A stretch of DNA of 64,000 nucleotides from Vagococcus elongatus (GTDB lineage Bacteria > Bacillota > Bacilli > Lactobacillales > Vagococcaceae). The position numbers and the translations under genes were made by a program. The stretch is from positions 1 to 64,000 of the forward strand of contig NZ_NGKA01000007.1 of the NCBI RefSeq assembly GCF_003987645.1. Direction: 5' to 3'. The notes beneath the pieces are model-generated. The model searched no databases and was not told where the DNA came from. It saw only the letters and a list, made by a program, of their open reading frames with translations. Positions 19,507-29,676 of this stretch are shown here, one piece after another. The stretch's first letter is position 1. Each line of letters starts with the position of its first letter.

Positions 19507-20491
19507 TTTCTTTTCCTCCTTTACCTATTCGCTGAAATAATTTTTTCATTGAAAGTTCTTTTTTACCTAACAATCCACCGGGTTTAAAAATCATGATGAT
19601 GATTAGCGCCAAAGCATAAACGATCATCCGGTAATCACTGATGGCTTGAACATTTCTCAAAACATGGTTTAAAATACCTAACAGGATAGCAGCCACAAAA
19701 CTACCAGTCAAACTGCCAATACCACCGAACACGACGATAATTAAAATATCAACGGACTTCATAAAACCAAAATCACCGGGAACTATGGTTTGAATGTAAC
19801 TGGCATGGAGTGAGCCTGCAATACTTGCTGTAGCAGCTCCCAAAACAAAGGCTAAAACTTTTACTTTTGTCGAATTGACTCCCATAGCTTCAGCGGCAAT
19901 TTCATCTTCACGTATGGAAAGAACTGTCCGCCCGGTACTGCTATGAATGAAATTCGCTATAATAATCGTCGTTAATACCATAAAAATATAAATGACTTCC
20001 CAGTTAGCATAATCAACAATACCAAAAACCCCTGCCGCACCGCCTGTGGCAAAAATCCCTTGGGATAAATCATCTTTCCCATTAACAATCAAAATACGGA
20101 TGATTTCAGCAATTCCTAATGTGGCAATCGCCAAATAGTCCCCTTTTAAACGCAGAGTTGGAATCCCGACAACTAGCGCCACAACGATGGTAATCCCGAC
20201 ACCAATCAAAATACTTAGCAAAAACCCCGTATAAGTTGACTGTATTTGAGTAAAAATCGCCGTTGCATAGGCACCGATAGCCATAAATCCAGCATGTCCC
20301 AAAGAAAACTGTCCGGAAAATCCAATAATCAAATTTAAACCGACGGCTAGTATGACATTGATACCAATCAACGATAACGTGTCCTCTACAATACCGCTCA
20401 ACAAACCCACGCTTTTCAACACGAAAATCCCAAGGTAGACCGCGACAGCCAGCAGCAGCCACGAAAGGTTATATTTTAGATTCTTTCTCAT
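19487..20491 (-). CDS. livM: Branched-chain amino acid ABC transporter permease LivM
   Basis: Membrane subunit, 334 residues with about eight to nine hydrophobic segments. The LivM core is seen in GFSGQFSLGHAGFMAIGAYA (about 58-77), TLRLKGDYLAIATLGIAEI and VVFGGIGSLTGSFVAA. Follows livH by ten bases. Confidence 0.94.
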   Translation of the reverse strand: MRKNLKYNLSWLLLAVAVYLGIFVLKSVGLLSGIVEDTLSLIGINVILAVGLNLIIGFSGQFSLGHAGFMAIGAYATAIFTQIQSTYTGFLLSILIGVGITIVVALVVGIPTLRLKGDYLAIATLGIAEIIRILIVNGKDDLSQGIFATGGAAGVFGIVDYANWEVIYIFMVLTTIIIANFIHSSTGRTVLSIREDEIAAEAMGVNSTKVKVLAFVLGAATASIAGSLHASYIQTIVPGDFGFMKSVDILIIVVFGGIGSLTGSFVAAILLGILNHVLRNVQAISDYRMIVYALALIIIMIFKPGGLLGKKELSMKKLFQRIGKGGKENASVDR

Positions 20492-20501
20492 CTGACTCCT
20501 C

Positions 20502-21395
20502 CTACACTTTCTCTTTCGTATTTTTACCCAGCAAACCAGTCGGCTTAATTAATAATACAATGATTAGAATAAAATAAACGATGGCATCTTTATAAGCTGA
20601 CAACCCTTCAATGGACGAGGCACTGACAAAAGTTTCAATCAAACCGATAGAAAATCCTCCCAATGCTGCTCCTGGAATCAAACCGATACCGCCAAACACT
20701 GCGGCAACAAAAGCTTTCAGTCCCGGCGTAACACCCATCATCGGGTCAATACTATTGTAGTATAAACCAATCATCACACCGCCAGCGGCTGCCAAAGCAG
20801 AGCCGATAGCAAACGTAAAGGAGATGGTCTGATTGACACTGATTCCCATCAGCATGGCAGCATCAGCGTCCACACTCACTGCACGCATCGCTTTACCCAT
20901 CTTGGTCTTCATCACAATGATTTGAAGTCCCAACATCAATACAACCGTAGTACCCAAAATTAATAACTGGATATTAGATACCATTATTGGCCCTACTTCA
21001 ATCATTTTTTGCTCAATGGCCTGAGGAAACGCTCGAGGTTCTGCACCGGCAAAAAATCTCAATTTCATGACATTTTGAATCAAAAATGACACACCAATCG
21101 CTGTGATCAGAGCTGCAATTCTTGTCGATCCACGCAACGGGCGGTAAGCGAGAAACTCTATCAGAACACCAATCCCCGCACAACAAATCATGGCTCCCAC
21201 AAGAGCAACAAAAAAAGGCAGGTGAAAATATTGAATAAACACATAGCCAATAAACGCCCCCAGCATGTATATCTCCCCATGGGCAAAATTAATCAACTTT
21301 ATAATACCATAAACCATCGTATAGCCTAATGCGATCAACGCATATATACTTCCTAGAGATAGGCCATTTACTAATTGCTGTAAAATATTCTCCAT
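20502..21395 (-). CDS. livH: Branched-chain amino acid ABC transporter permease LivH
   Basis: Membrane subunit of 297 residues. Starts MENILQQLVNGLSLGSIYAL, followed by LINFAHGEIYMLGAF and the C-terminal AVFGGIGLIPGAALGG. I chose the ATG at 21395 (AGAGGGG site upstream) over a longer frame that would place 15 non-family residues in front and begin inside the attenuator hairpin region. Confidence 0.93.
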   Translation of the reverse strand: MENILQQLVNGLSLGSIYALIALGYTMVYGIIKLINFAHGEIYMLGAFIGYVFIQYFHLPFFVALVGAMICCAGIGVLIEFLAYRPLRGSTRIAALITAIGVSFLIQNVMKLRFFAGAEPRAFPQAIEQKMIEVGPIMVSNIQLLILGTTVVLMLGLQIIVMKTKMGKAMRAVSVDADAAMLMGISVNQTISFTFAIGSALAAAGGVMIGLYYNSIDPMMGVTPGLKAFVAAVFGGIGLIPGAALGGFSIGLIETFVSASSIEGLSAYKDAIVYFILIIVLLIKPTGLLGKNTKEKV

Positions 21396-21414
21396 ACGGA
21401 AATCCCCTCTTACT

Positions 21415-21446
21415 AAAAAACAAGGAATAGTTTTAGCCATTCCTTG
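21415..21446 (-). terminator. Attenuating terminator between livJ and livH
   Basis: An 8-bp stem (21421-21428 with 21439-21446) followed by six Ts on the minus strand (21420-21415) sits within the operon, 15 bases after the livJ stop and 20 before the livH start. Partial termination here would give more binding protein than permease, the usual stoichiometry in ABC importers. Confidence 0.78.
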
Positions 21447-21461
21447 CTTTTTATTCTTTAA

Positions 21462-22643
21462 TTACGGTTCAACGATTTCTGATGACTCTTCTTTTCCTTC
21501 TTGCAAGCCGATAACAACTGCCGGCTTCTGAGGATTGTGATTTTCATCAATTGACATTGTTCCTGTCACACCGACAAAATCTTTAGTTTCTGCAATCGCG
21601 TCCTTGACTTTTGTCCGGTCTGTCGAGTCAGCTCTTTCGATAGCATCTTTTAATAGATACATCGTGTCATAGGCCAACGCATTAAATGAACTTGGACTAG
21701 TTTTATATTTTGCTTTAAAGTTTTCAACAAATTCAGGAACTTTATCATTTGCCGGTGCATTTTCTGAGAAGTGAGACGTGTAGTAAATATCATTCATGTT
21801 GCTGGCACCAGCTAGTTCGACTAATTTAGGGTCTGAGAAACCGTCTGCCCCTAACACCGGCTGATCGATTCCCATTTCTCTAGCTTGTTTGATAACCAAA
21901 CCAGCTTCTTCATAATAACCCGGTAAATAAATCACATCAAAGTCTTTACCTTTAATTTTTGTCAACATTGCTTTGAAATCTTTTTCTTTAGCAGCAAAGT
22001 TTTCTTCCAAGACAATTTCGCCTTTATAAGTTTCTTTAAATGCTTTCGTCAAGCCTTTACCATAATCACTGGAATTGTCCCCAATGATGACAGCTTTTTT
22101 CGCACCTAAATTATTTTCTGCATAGTTTGCCAAAATAACTCCTTGGAAAGAATCTTGGAAACAAGTCCGGAAAATAAATTCTTTCAATTTACCATCAGTG
22201 ACCGTGACTTCATCATCTGTTGCAGATGGACTAATCGCCGGGATTCCAGCTTTCATCATTTGCGGAATGCTCGCTTTGAAGGCCCCTGAAGTTGCCGGGC
22301 CAAACACTGCCACAATTTCATCATTCTCAGCCAAACTGCCTGCAACGGACGCCGCCTCGGCTGTTTCAGATTTATTATCTTTACTGACAAGTTCTACTTG
22401 TTTACCTAAGATACCGCCGTCATCATTGATTTCTTTCACAGCCATCTCGATGGCATCTTTTTGTTGCAGCGCATAGGCAGACACAGCACCTGACAACTCA
22501 TAGTTCAATCCAATTTTAATTGTATCCCCTGATGCTTCTTTACTTTTCTTCTCATCTGTACTGGAGGTTCCTCCGCCGCCAGATGTACATGCTGCCAGCA
22601 GCATAGATGAAGCTGCTAACAATAGCCAAAGTTTCTTTTTCAT
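21462..22643 (-). CDS. livJ: Branched-chain amino acid-binding lipoprotein LivJ
   Basis: Extracellular substrate-binding lipoprotein of the importer. From the ATG at 22643 (393 residues; GGAG five to nine bases upstream) it has a lipoprotein signal MKKKLWLLLAASSMLLAAC, with lipidation expected at that Cys, a Gly/Ser linker, then a periplasmic-binding-protein type 1 fold (IKIGLNYELSGAVSAY, GPATSGAFKASIPQ, GADGFSDP). Amino acids of the Leu/Ile/Val type are the expected ligand; specificity is not readable from sequence alone. First gene of livJHMGF with a CodY-box promoter. Confidence 0.93.
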   Translation of the reverse strand: MKKKLWLLLAASSMLLAACTSGGGGTSSTDEKKSKEASGDTIKIGLNYELSGAVSAYALQQKDAIEMAVKEINDDGGILGKQVELVSKDNKSETAEAASVAGSLAENDEIVAVFGPATSGAFKASIPQMMKAGIPAISPSATDDEVTVTDGKLKEFIFRTCFQDSFQGVILANYAENNLGAKKAVIIGDNSSDYGKGLTKAFKETYKGEIVLEENFAAKEKDFKAMLTKIKGKDFDVIYLPGYYEEAGLVIKQAREMGIDQPVLGADGFSDPKLVELAGASNMNDIYYTSHFSENAPANDKVPEFVENFKAKYKTSPSSFNALAYDTMYLLKDAIERADSTDRTKVKDAIAETKDFVGVTGTMSIDENHNPQKPAVVIGLQEGKEESSEIVEP

Positions 22644-22693
22644 TTCAACCACTCCAAATTCTCATCGTTTTCTTATCTTTCAAGATGTGTCTT

Positions 22694-22738
22694 AATATAA
22701 AACAATTCGTCTGCAAAGTCAAGAATTTTCTGACAATT
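22694..22738 (-). promoter_or_regulatory. livJ promoter with CodY box
   Basis: TTGACT (22722-22717) and TATATT (22699-22694) with a 17-base spacer form a strong promoter. Directly upstream, 22724-22738 reads AATTTTCTGACAATT, 14 of 15 matching the CodY consensus AATTTTCWGAAAATT. This fits repression of the branched-chain amino acid importer when Ile/Leu/Val and GTP are plentiful. Confidence 0.82.
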
Positions 22739-22773
22739 CTATCAAAACTAATTACCGGCAAAAGGAGTAGAGA

Positions 22774-23649
22774 TTACTCCATTTGCTGATAATAAGAAGC
22801 CACCGCACCAATCAAATTGGCATCATTTTTAAAATGGCAGACTCTGATGTCTGGTTTAAAATCTTTTAAATTATGCTGATCCATTAAAACCTGTACCCGT
22901 TTAGTAATTTCTTCAGCCAATCCTTCTTTTGCTGAGACACCACCGCCGAGAACTAAACATTCAGGATCAAAACAAAATTGAAGACTAAAAAGCCCTTGTG
23001 CCAAATAATCATAAAAATTGTTTTCTTCCTCCTGAGCCAGCACGTCCCCTTGGGAAGCCAATTCGAAGACTTCTTTTGCTGAAATGCTGTCAGCTGGGAG
23101 ACCTTTTCTCTCAGCATACCGCTGGGCCATCTTGACGCCGGTTCCAACCCCGCTGAAAGTATTGTCTTTATCCATATACATGAGGCCGAATTCTCCGCCA
23201 TACCGATGAGCTCCCACATTTACTTTGCCGTTTTGTAAAATAGCACCGCCGATACCTGTGCCGATGACAATGAACAACACATTAGATAACCCTTTGGCTA
23301 CTCCTTGCCAAACTTCGGCGATCCCTGCTGCGTTCGCATCATTTTCAATTTTAACTGGCAGTTGAAACAATTCACTCAACCGTTCCCGAATACCAAAATG
23401 ATGTATATAAGGGATGGCACTGATGCCTTCAATCACTCCTGTATCATAGTTGACTGCTCCCGGAGCACTGATGGCAACACCTTCAAAATCATAAGATTTT
23501 TCTAATTCTTTTTTTGTGGATAAAAGTTGTGCTTCCAAACTTTCTAAACTCTTCGGTGTGGGAAATAGTCCCTGTCCAAGTAATCTTTCATCATGCCAAA
23601 CACCAAATTTGATATTTGTGCCGCCCCAATCAAATGCTAGAATTGCCAT
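22774..23649 (-). CDS. ROK family sugar kinase
   Basis: A 291-residue ROK protein: phosphate-binding DWGGTNIKFG at 7-16, catalytic Asp in ENDANAAGIAE, and the GTGIGGAILQNG adenosine site. The zinc motif (CxCGxxGCxE) of glucokinases is absent, so this belongs to the zinc-less subgroup that includes beta-glucoside kinase BglK; the sugar substrate is uncertain. It lacks the DNA-binding domain of ROK repressors. AGGAG precedes the ATG. It lies downstream of yidD and is followed by the livJ promoter region. Confidence 0.85.
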   Translation of the reverse strand: MAILAFDWGGTNIKFGVWHDERLLGQGLFPTPKSLESLEAQLLSTKKELEKSYDFEGVAISAPGAVNYDTGVIEGISAIPYIHHFGIRERLSELFQLPVKIENDANAAGIAEVWQGVAKGLSNVLFIVIGTGIGGAILQNGKVNVGAHRYGGEFGLMYMDKDNTFSGVGTGVKMAQRYAERKGLPADSISAKEVFELASQGDVLAQEEENNFYDYLAQGLFSLQFCFDPECLVLGGGVSAKEGLAEEITKRVQVLMDQHNLKDFKPDIRVCHFKNDANLIGAVASYYQQME

Positions 23650-23702
23650 TCAAAACGCTCCTATTCTTTTATCTTTCTATTTAAACTGCTAATTTCCTTA
23701 AA

Positions 23703-23972
23703 TCATTTTTTTTCGTAAGGACCGGGATAATGATCGTCGGGGTTCCTTTTAAGAGTGAAGCGCAACGGAACATAATCGATTCCTCCCTTTACGAATGGAT
23801 GGCACCGTAATATACGGGCGATTCCCATTAAAAATCCCTTCAGCGCTCCATGGTACGTGACTGCATCTGCCATATATTGAGAGCACGTGGGATGATACCG
23901 GCAGGAAGCTGGCCTGCCAGCCGATATATATTTCTGATAAAAATGCACAAGCTTCAATAATAGTCGTTTCAC
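23703..23972 (-). CDS. yidD: Membrane protein insertion efficiency factor YidD
   Basis: Small membrane-associated protein that helps YidC-dependent insertion. The 89-residue sequence contains the family hallmark: Cys-rich [11 protein letters not shown], then [20 protein letters not shown]. The N-terminal amphipathic helix ([12 protein letters not shown]) fits membrane attachment. GTG start with an AAGGGTGA site close upstream. Confidence 0.95.
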   Translation of the reverse strand: MKRLLLKLVHFYQKYISAGRPASCRYHPTCSQYMADAVTYHGALKGFLMGIARILRCHPFVKGGIDYVPLRFTLKRNPDDHYPGPYEKK

Positions 23973-23998
23973 TTCACGTCACCCTTAACTCTCACAAT

Positions 23999-24029
23999 AA
24001 AAAAGACAAAGCACCTTTCACCTTGTCTT
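23999..24029 (-). terminator. Terminator of the DUF1146-murA-epuA unit
   Basis: A 7-bp stem (AAGACAA 24003-24009 with 24023-24029) followed by A/T-rich sequence equal to a T-run on the minus strand (24004-23999). Confidence 0.55.
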
Positions 24030-24035
24030 CTATTA

Positions 24036-24218
24036 TTATTTTTTTAAAAAATCTGTTATATGGTCCCAAACTTGCGCATCAAATACACCAGTCGGCTTCC
24101 CGTCTCCGATGCCGCCATAGCCAATCATCAAACCGATGTAAAACAAAATAATCAGCAGCAAGACAAAAAGCAGTACCTTAGATAGCTGGATTAAAATGTG
24201 CTTCCATGCGTCTGACAT
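24036..24218 (-). CDS. Small EpuA-type membrane protein
   Basis: A 60-residue protein with one strong membrane helix (about 12-34: LSKVLLFVLLLIILFYIGLMIG) and the tail YGGIGDGKPTGVFDAQVWDHI, which matches the EpuA family often annotated as 'DNA-directed RNA polymerase subunit beta' by name carry-over. It is encoded right after murA, as in many Lactobacillales; function is unknown. The ATG at 24218 follows AAGGTGAG; an upstream in-frame GTG lies within that site. Confidence 0.8.
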   Translation of the reverse strand: MSDAWKHILIQLSKVLLFVLLLIILFYIGLMIGYGGIGDGKPTGVFDAQVWDHITDFLKK

Positions 24219-24228
24219 TATTCTCACC

Positions 24229-25542
24229 TTACTTTTTTACGGTTTGTTGATTTGATTTTTCTGCTACTTTGTTTCCAGCAGAATCGATGCGTTCGATAGA
24301 CGCACCTAATGCTGCTAATTTTTCATGGAATTTATAATAACCTCTGTCTAAATATTCCAGATGTGTTACTTTGGTGCGACCTTCAGCCACTAACCCGGCC
24401 AAAACAAGAGCTGCAGCCGCCCGCAAGTCTGTCGCCGCCACTTCTGCACCAGTCAGATTAGATTTATTAAAAATATAAGCAACATTATTATCAATTTTAT
24501 AACTGGCACCCATTCTGCCAAGTTCTATCAAGTGCTGGAAACGATTTTCGAAAACTGTCTCTGTGATCACACTTGTCCCTTCAGCAATCACTTGAATCGT
24601 ACTCATCTGTGCTTGCATATCCGTTGGAAATCCAGGATGAGGCAACGTCTTGATATCAGTCGACTTTAATTGCTCAGGTCCGATTACGCGAATACCTTCT
24701 TCTTCTTCGCTAACAATCACACCCATCTCACGCAACTTGGAGACTAGTGGACGATTGTGTTCGATGATTCCTTCTTCAATTAATACATTTCCTTTAGTCA
24801 TTGCTGCTGCTACCATGAACGTTCCGGCTTCTATCCGGTCTTGAACGATGCGGTGGTCAACAGCATGGAGACGTTCCACACCTTCGATTCGCATAGATTC
24901 AGTTCCGGCACCCATGATTTTGGCACCCATTTTATTTAAAACGTTAGCCAAATCTACAATTTCTGGTTCTCTTGCAGCATTCTCGATAGTTGTTTTTCCC
25001 TTAGCTTTAACAGCTGCCATCAAAATATTTTGTGTGGCTCCTACACTTGGAAAGTCCAAATAGATACGAGCCCCTTTTAGGCCATTTTCTGCAATAGCTT
25101 CAATATAACCGTCTTCCTGAGTAATAGTTGCTCCCAGCGCCTGAAGACCTTTCAGATGCAAATCCGTTGGACGCTTTCCGATTGCACATCCCCCAGGCAT
25201 GGCAACACGTGCATGACCGGTACGTGCCAACAGCGGACCCATCACAACAATCGACGCACGCATTTGACTGACATATTCATAAGGTGCTTCATTTTTTAAT
25301 TCATCTGTAGCATCTATTGTGACAGTATTAGTTTCTTCATCAAAATTTAATTTCGTATTCAAGTGCTTGATCACTTCGTTCATCATAAAAACATCTGATA
25401 AGATCGGCACATTTGTAAGCTTTGTTACGCCTTCTTCAGCCAGCAAAGCAGCTGCTAATATAGGCAGTACTGCATTTTTTGCTCCCTCAATTTTAACTGT
25501 TCCTTCGAGTTGTCGGCCGCCTTGAACAATGATATGTTCCAT
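24229..25542 (-). CDS. murA: UDP-N-acetylglucosamine 1-carboxyvinyltransferase
   Basis: First committed step of peptidoglycan synthesis: adds enolpyruvate from PEP to UDP-GlcNAc. The 437-residue protein shows Lys22-Asn23 in EGAKNAVLP and the catalytic, fosfomycin-reactive Cys119 in [15 protein letters not shown]. Firmicutes often carry two murA copies; the DUF1146-murA-epuA setting corresponds to the copy linked to the atp operon. Confidence 0.96.
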   Translation of the reverse strand: MEHIIVQGGRQLEGTVKIEGAKNAVLPILAAALLAEEGVTKLTNVPILSDVFMMNEVIKHLNTKLNFDEETNTVTIDATDELKNEAPYEYVSQMRASIVVMGPLLARTGHARVAMPGGCAIGKRPTDLHLKGLQALGATITQEDGYIEAIAENGLKGARIYLDFPSVGATQNILMAAVKAKGKTTIENAAREPEIVDLANVLNKMGAKIMGAGTESMRIEGVERLHAVDHRIVQDRIEAGTFMVAAAMTKGNVLIEEGIIEHNRPLVSKLREMGVIVSEEEEGIRVIGPEQLKSTDIKTLPHPGFPTDMQAQMSTIQVIAEGTSVITETVFENRFQHLIELGRMGASYKIDNNVAYIFNKSNLTGAEVAATDLRAAAALVLAGLVAEGRTKVTHLEYLDRGYYKFHEKLAALGASIERIDSAGNKVAEKSNQQTVKK

Positions 25543-25627
25543 TGTTTTCCCTCCAAATTAATTAAATAAGCCTTTGTAGTATAGCATAATTCATTCTAAA
25601 TGGAAACTCTATGCTTTAGGGATACCG

Positions 25628-25873
25628 CTACTGTAATAGTGTGAAGACAAAATTTGACAATAGAGCAAAACATTCTAAAACCATTGAACTTGCCGTGTAT
25701 CCGATTGCGATTGACAAAAGCATAAGGAACATCCGGATTTGTCCAGGGTTTGTTTTTTTGAACCATCTTTCATAATCCAATGATTGAACTCCCCAGAACG
25801 CCGAATAAATAAAACCAAAATGGCAAACTACCCTAATTAACGCTTCAACACCATAAATTTGATAAGTTTGCAT
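25628..25873 (-). CDS. DUF1146 family membrane protein (YwzB-like)
   Basis: An 81-residue protein with two hydrophobic stretches and the family words FWGVQSLDYERWFK and RMFLMLLSIAIGY. Starting at 25873 gives a GAGGAG site seven bases upstream; the longer frame adds 20 atypical residues. In related genomes it typically sits between atpC and murA; here it is separated from atpC by the Rgg module (26.1-27.7 kb). Function unknown. Confidence 0.85.
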   Translation of the reverse strand: MQTYQIYGVEALIRVVCHFGFIYSAFWGVQSLDYERWFKKTNPGQIRMFLMLLSIAIGYTASSMVLECFALLSNFVFTLLQ

Positions 25874-26044
25874 CTTTCTCCTCTTTTCTACTTCGATTAA
25901 AATCAGTTTATCATAATTAACTTTATAAAACAAAAAGGTGAATTTTTTTGACCAACTATTTCCCGCCCTTTGCTGCTTGACATGGTATTAAAAAAACTGG
26001 TCTATCAATTGCCTTTAAGGGTAAAACACGAAATTTACAAATTA

Positions 26045-26092
26045 AAAATCCCATGAGATCGTTTTTCTAAAACATTGAAATCATGGGATTTT
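26045..26092 (-). terminator. Terminator after the Rgg-like regulator
   Basis: A 12-bp perfect stem (26045-26056 with 26081-26092) with a five-A foot giving Ts on the minus strand. Its arm AAAATCCCATGA is nearly the same as that of the hairpin at 27709-27755. Confidence 0.8.
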
Positions 26093-26122
26093 CTTCATTT
26101 TGGGAATTATAGATCAGTCACT

Positions 26123-27004
26123 TTATTTCACAACCAAAGGACTCTCCATGTATATTTTCAAGTAAAGACGGTGAAGTCCACTAGCATAGCCTTGATAATC
26201 AATCGATTTATCAAAAAAATTGATGATTTGTTCGCAAACTTCTCTGCCTCTCTCATCACCTTTTTTTATTTGCAGTAACCCCCTTAGATACTTTGCAAAA
26301 ACATTAAAACTGAGATACTGTAAAATCGGTCTGATATCTTCTTCTGTCTCATATTTTTTTAGCAGTCTGTCTGCAATATCACAGTCATCTTTTCGGATCA
26401 ATTTCTGGCAGACCTGTAAATAAAAATCGATAAAATAATGACGGGTGGATCGACTTTTTACTTTCCGGCGAAAAGACTGTTCTGCCAAGATAACAAGTGT
26501 TTCATTATTGAAAAGAAATGTAGAGTAGCAAGCAAGGAAAAACTCATATTTTCCCCATGTTTCGCATTGCAAAAGATAGTCTTCCAACTCTTTGCTGTCT
26601 GGTCTATAAGTTTCAAAAAAATAATGGTCATACATCCCTTGGGCGACTACAGAAATATGTTTGTAACGTTTATTGCCTGTTCGGATATAATTCTCGTCCA
26701 AATAGTCAATCAAACGTCTAAATTTAAGTGTATTTTGTTCGAATAGAAATTGATCAAGCTGTTGTTCAATGTTTTCCACCATGGCATCAACAGAATCTTT
26801 CTGACTTTCAAACATAAATTCTTCAAAGCTGACATTGATCCTATTTAGCAACTCGTAAAAATTCGTCAATGTGATGTCGCTTTCTCCTTTTTCAAACCGA
26901 CGCAAAAATTGGACGGAAACAATGTTTTCTGCTGTTTCTTTCACTGTATACCCCTTCTTTTGACGAAAACTGGAAAATATTTCCCCAAAAGTTTCACCTT
27001 CCAT
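26123..27004 (-). CDS. Rgg/GadR/MutR-family transcriptional regulator
   Basis: A 293-residue protein with an N-terminal XRE-type helix-turn-helix (about 5-60: FGEIFSSFRQKKGYTVKETAENI, then VQFLRRFEKGESDITL) and a long helical, TPR-like C-terminal domain typical of Rgg regulators, which often respond to short secreted peptides. The ATG at 27004 has AAGGAG nine bases upstream. It is divergent from an unknown 152-residue gene, its likely target. I did not find a convincing short hydrophobic peptide gene beside it. Confidence 0.82.
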   Translation of the reverse strand: MEGETFGEIFSSFRQKKGYTVKETAENIVSVQFLRRFEKGESDITLTNFYELLNRINVSFEEFMFESQKDSVDAMVENIEQQLDQFLFEQNTLKFRRLIDYLDENYIRTGNKRYKHISVVAQGMYDHYFFETYRPDSKELEDYLLQCETWGKYEFFLACYSTFLFNNETLVILAEQSFRRKVKSRSTRHYFIDFYLQVCQKLIRKDDCDIADRLLKKYETEEDIRPILQYLSFNVFAKYLRGLLQIKKGDERGREVCEQIINFFDKSIDYQGYASGLHRLYLKIYMESPLVVK

Positions 27005-27194
27005 CACTAACTTCTCCTTTTTTAGCATAGTATACCACACCATAATGAACCTTCAGTTTCCTTTTTTATAAAAAAGAGGCTTTTTCTAAATTTTACTTCG
27101 CAAAAAGAAAAGATACATTCGCTTTTCTCCAATCATCAACTTACTAGTTTATTCTGTAATCAGTGGTTATCAATATCTAAGGAGGAAAAAAGGG

Positions 27195-27653
27195 ATGGCA
27201 AAAGAAAAAAAGATTGAAACTGTCATAAAGGAAATGGGGTTCACACCGAAAGAAGGCCGAGCTATCGTCGTTAAGTATCAAAGTGATAATTTAAGTGGGA
27301 AAATCGCAAGTTTTTTCAGCGGTAATTATTATGTCTTGCTGATTTCTGAAGATGAAATTGTACTAGTTCCCTTCTCTAACAGCGTTACAACCAACATCAA
27401 GAAAAAAGAGTCTCTTGTGTTACCCCTTTCAGAGATTGAAAGTATTTCCATCAAAGAAACTGGTTTAAATTACACGATAGACATTAAAACGGCTGACAGT
27501 TCCATTCTATTGAGTGCGCAACAAAAAGAATTAAGTGATTGGAGGATGAGCGGTTATTATGCAGGAGTAGCAAATTCTGTTTTCAAATTGGAAAATTGGC
27601 ACGCTGCCAATCTTGACAGAACTTTGAAAGAATTAAGTACAATAAAAAAATAA
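27195..27653 (+). CDS. Hypothetical 152-residue soluble protein
   Basis: I do not recognise a named family. It is a soluble, mostly beta-like protein (YYVLLISEDEIVLVPFSNSV, then SLVLPLSEIESISIKETGLNYTIDIKT), a pattern reminiscent of bacterial PH-like folds, with a helical C-terminus. Excellent AAGGAGG site. Divergent from the Rgg-like regulator with 190 bases between, which contain a 7-bp inverted repeat (AGAAAAG...CTTTTCT, about 27107-27129) that could be an operator. Confidence 0.75.
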   Translation: MAKEKKIETVIKEMGFTPKEGRAIVVKYQSDNLSGKIASFFSGNYYVLLISEDEIVLVPFSNSVTTNIKKKESLVLPLSEIESISIKETGLNYTIDIKTADSSILLSAQQKELSDWRMSGYYAGVANSVFKLENWHAANLDRTLKELSTIKK

Positions 27654-27708
27654 CCGAGCGGCTATTCCAAGAGTATTTTTACACGCCCGAAAAAAAATAA
27701 TAAATTGA

Positions 27709-27755
27709 AAAATCCCACGAAATCAATGTTTCAAAAAATGATTTCATGGGATTTT
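27709..27755. terminator. Bidirectional terminator between atpC and the 152-residue gene
   Basis: A 17-base stem with one mismatch (27709-27725 with 27739-27755) between convergent stops at 27653 and 27821. A/T-rich feet suit both directions. Shares its arm sequence with the hairpin at 26045-26092. Confidence 0.82.
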
Positions 27756-27820
27756 CTCTATCTTTAAACTTTTAGGCAAGCCTCTTACTTGTCAAAGACT
27801 TTAGCCTGTGACTTTGTGTT

Positions 27821-28237
27821 CTATTTTCTCGACACATGAATTCGGTTGATGGCACGATTTAGTGCAACTTCCGCCCGTTTCATATTGTCGATATGATGGT
27901 CTTTTTTCGCTTTTTCCAAATTTCGTTCCGCTCGTTCTTTCGCACGCATCGCCCGATCTAAATCGATCTCGCCAGCCTGCTCCGCACTATCAGCCAAAAT
28001 TGACACTTGGTTGTCACGAACTTCCATGATACCCCCATTGACCGCTATCGTCATAATAATTTTGCCGCCCCGCTCTTCTTTAATCACCAAAGAGTCAATC
28101 GCAAGCGGGACAATCAAAGGCAGATGATTAGACATAATACCGATTTCGCCTTCCGGAGTACGAGCTACTAAAAATCCGGCGTCCCCGTCAAAAACCAAAC
28201 CATCTGGGGTAACGACTTGAATATGCAGTTTAGACAT
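27821..28237 (-). CDS. atpC: ATP synthase epsilon subunit
   Basis: Central-stalk regulator of F1, 138 residues: N-terminal beta-barrel with VVTPDGLVFDGDAGFLVARTPEGEIGIMSNHLPLI, then a helical hairpin rich in Arg/Glu/Lys. Last gene of the atp operon, 17 bases after atpD. Confidence 0.96.
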   Translation of the reverse strand: MSKLHIQVVTPDGLVFDGDAGFLVARTPEGEIGIMSNHLPLIVPLAIDSLVIKEERGGKIIMTIAVNGGIMEVRDNQVSILADSAEQAGEIDLDRAMRAKERAERNLEKAKKDHHIDNMKRAEVALNRAINRIHVSRK

Positions 28238-28254
28238 TTTTGATCACTCCGTTT

Positions 28255-29673
<1,419 letters not shown>

Positions 29674-29676
29674 TCA

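Noticed and set aside
24036-24218. Annotation of the small gene after murA as an RNA polymerase beta subunit
   Set aside because: The 60-residue single-helix protein shares no polymerase motif; the name is a historical label for EpuA-like proteins.
27045-27071. Tiny plus-strand frame (MNLQFPFL) beside the Rgg gene as a signalling peptide
   Set aside because: Only eight codons, no RBS, shorter than known short hydrophobic peptides; overlaps the regulator's leader.
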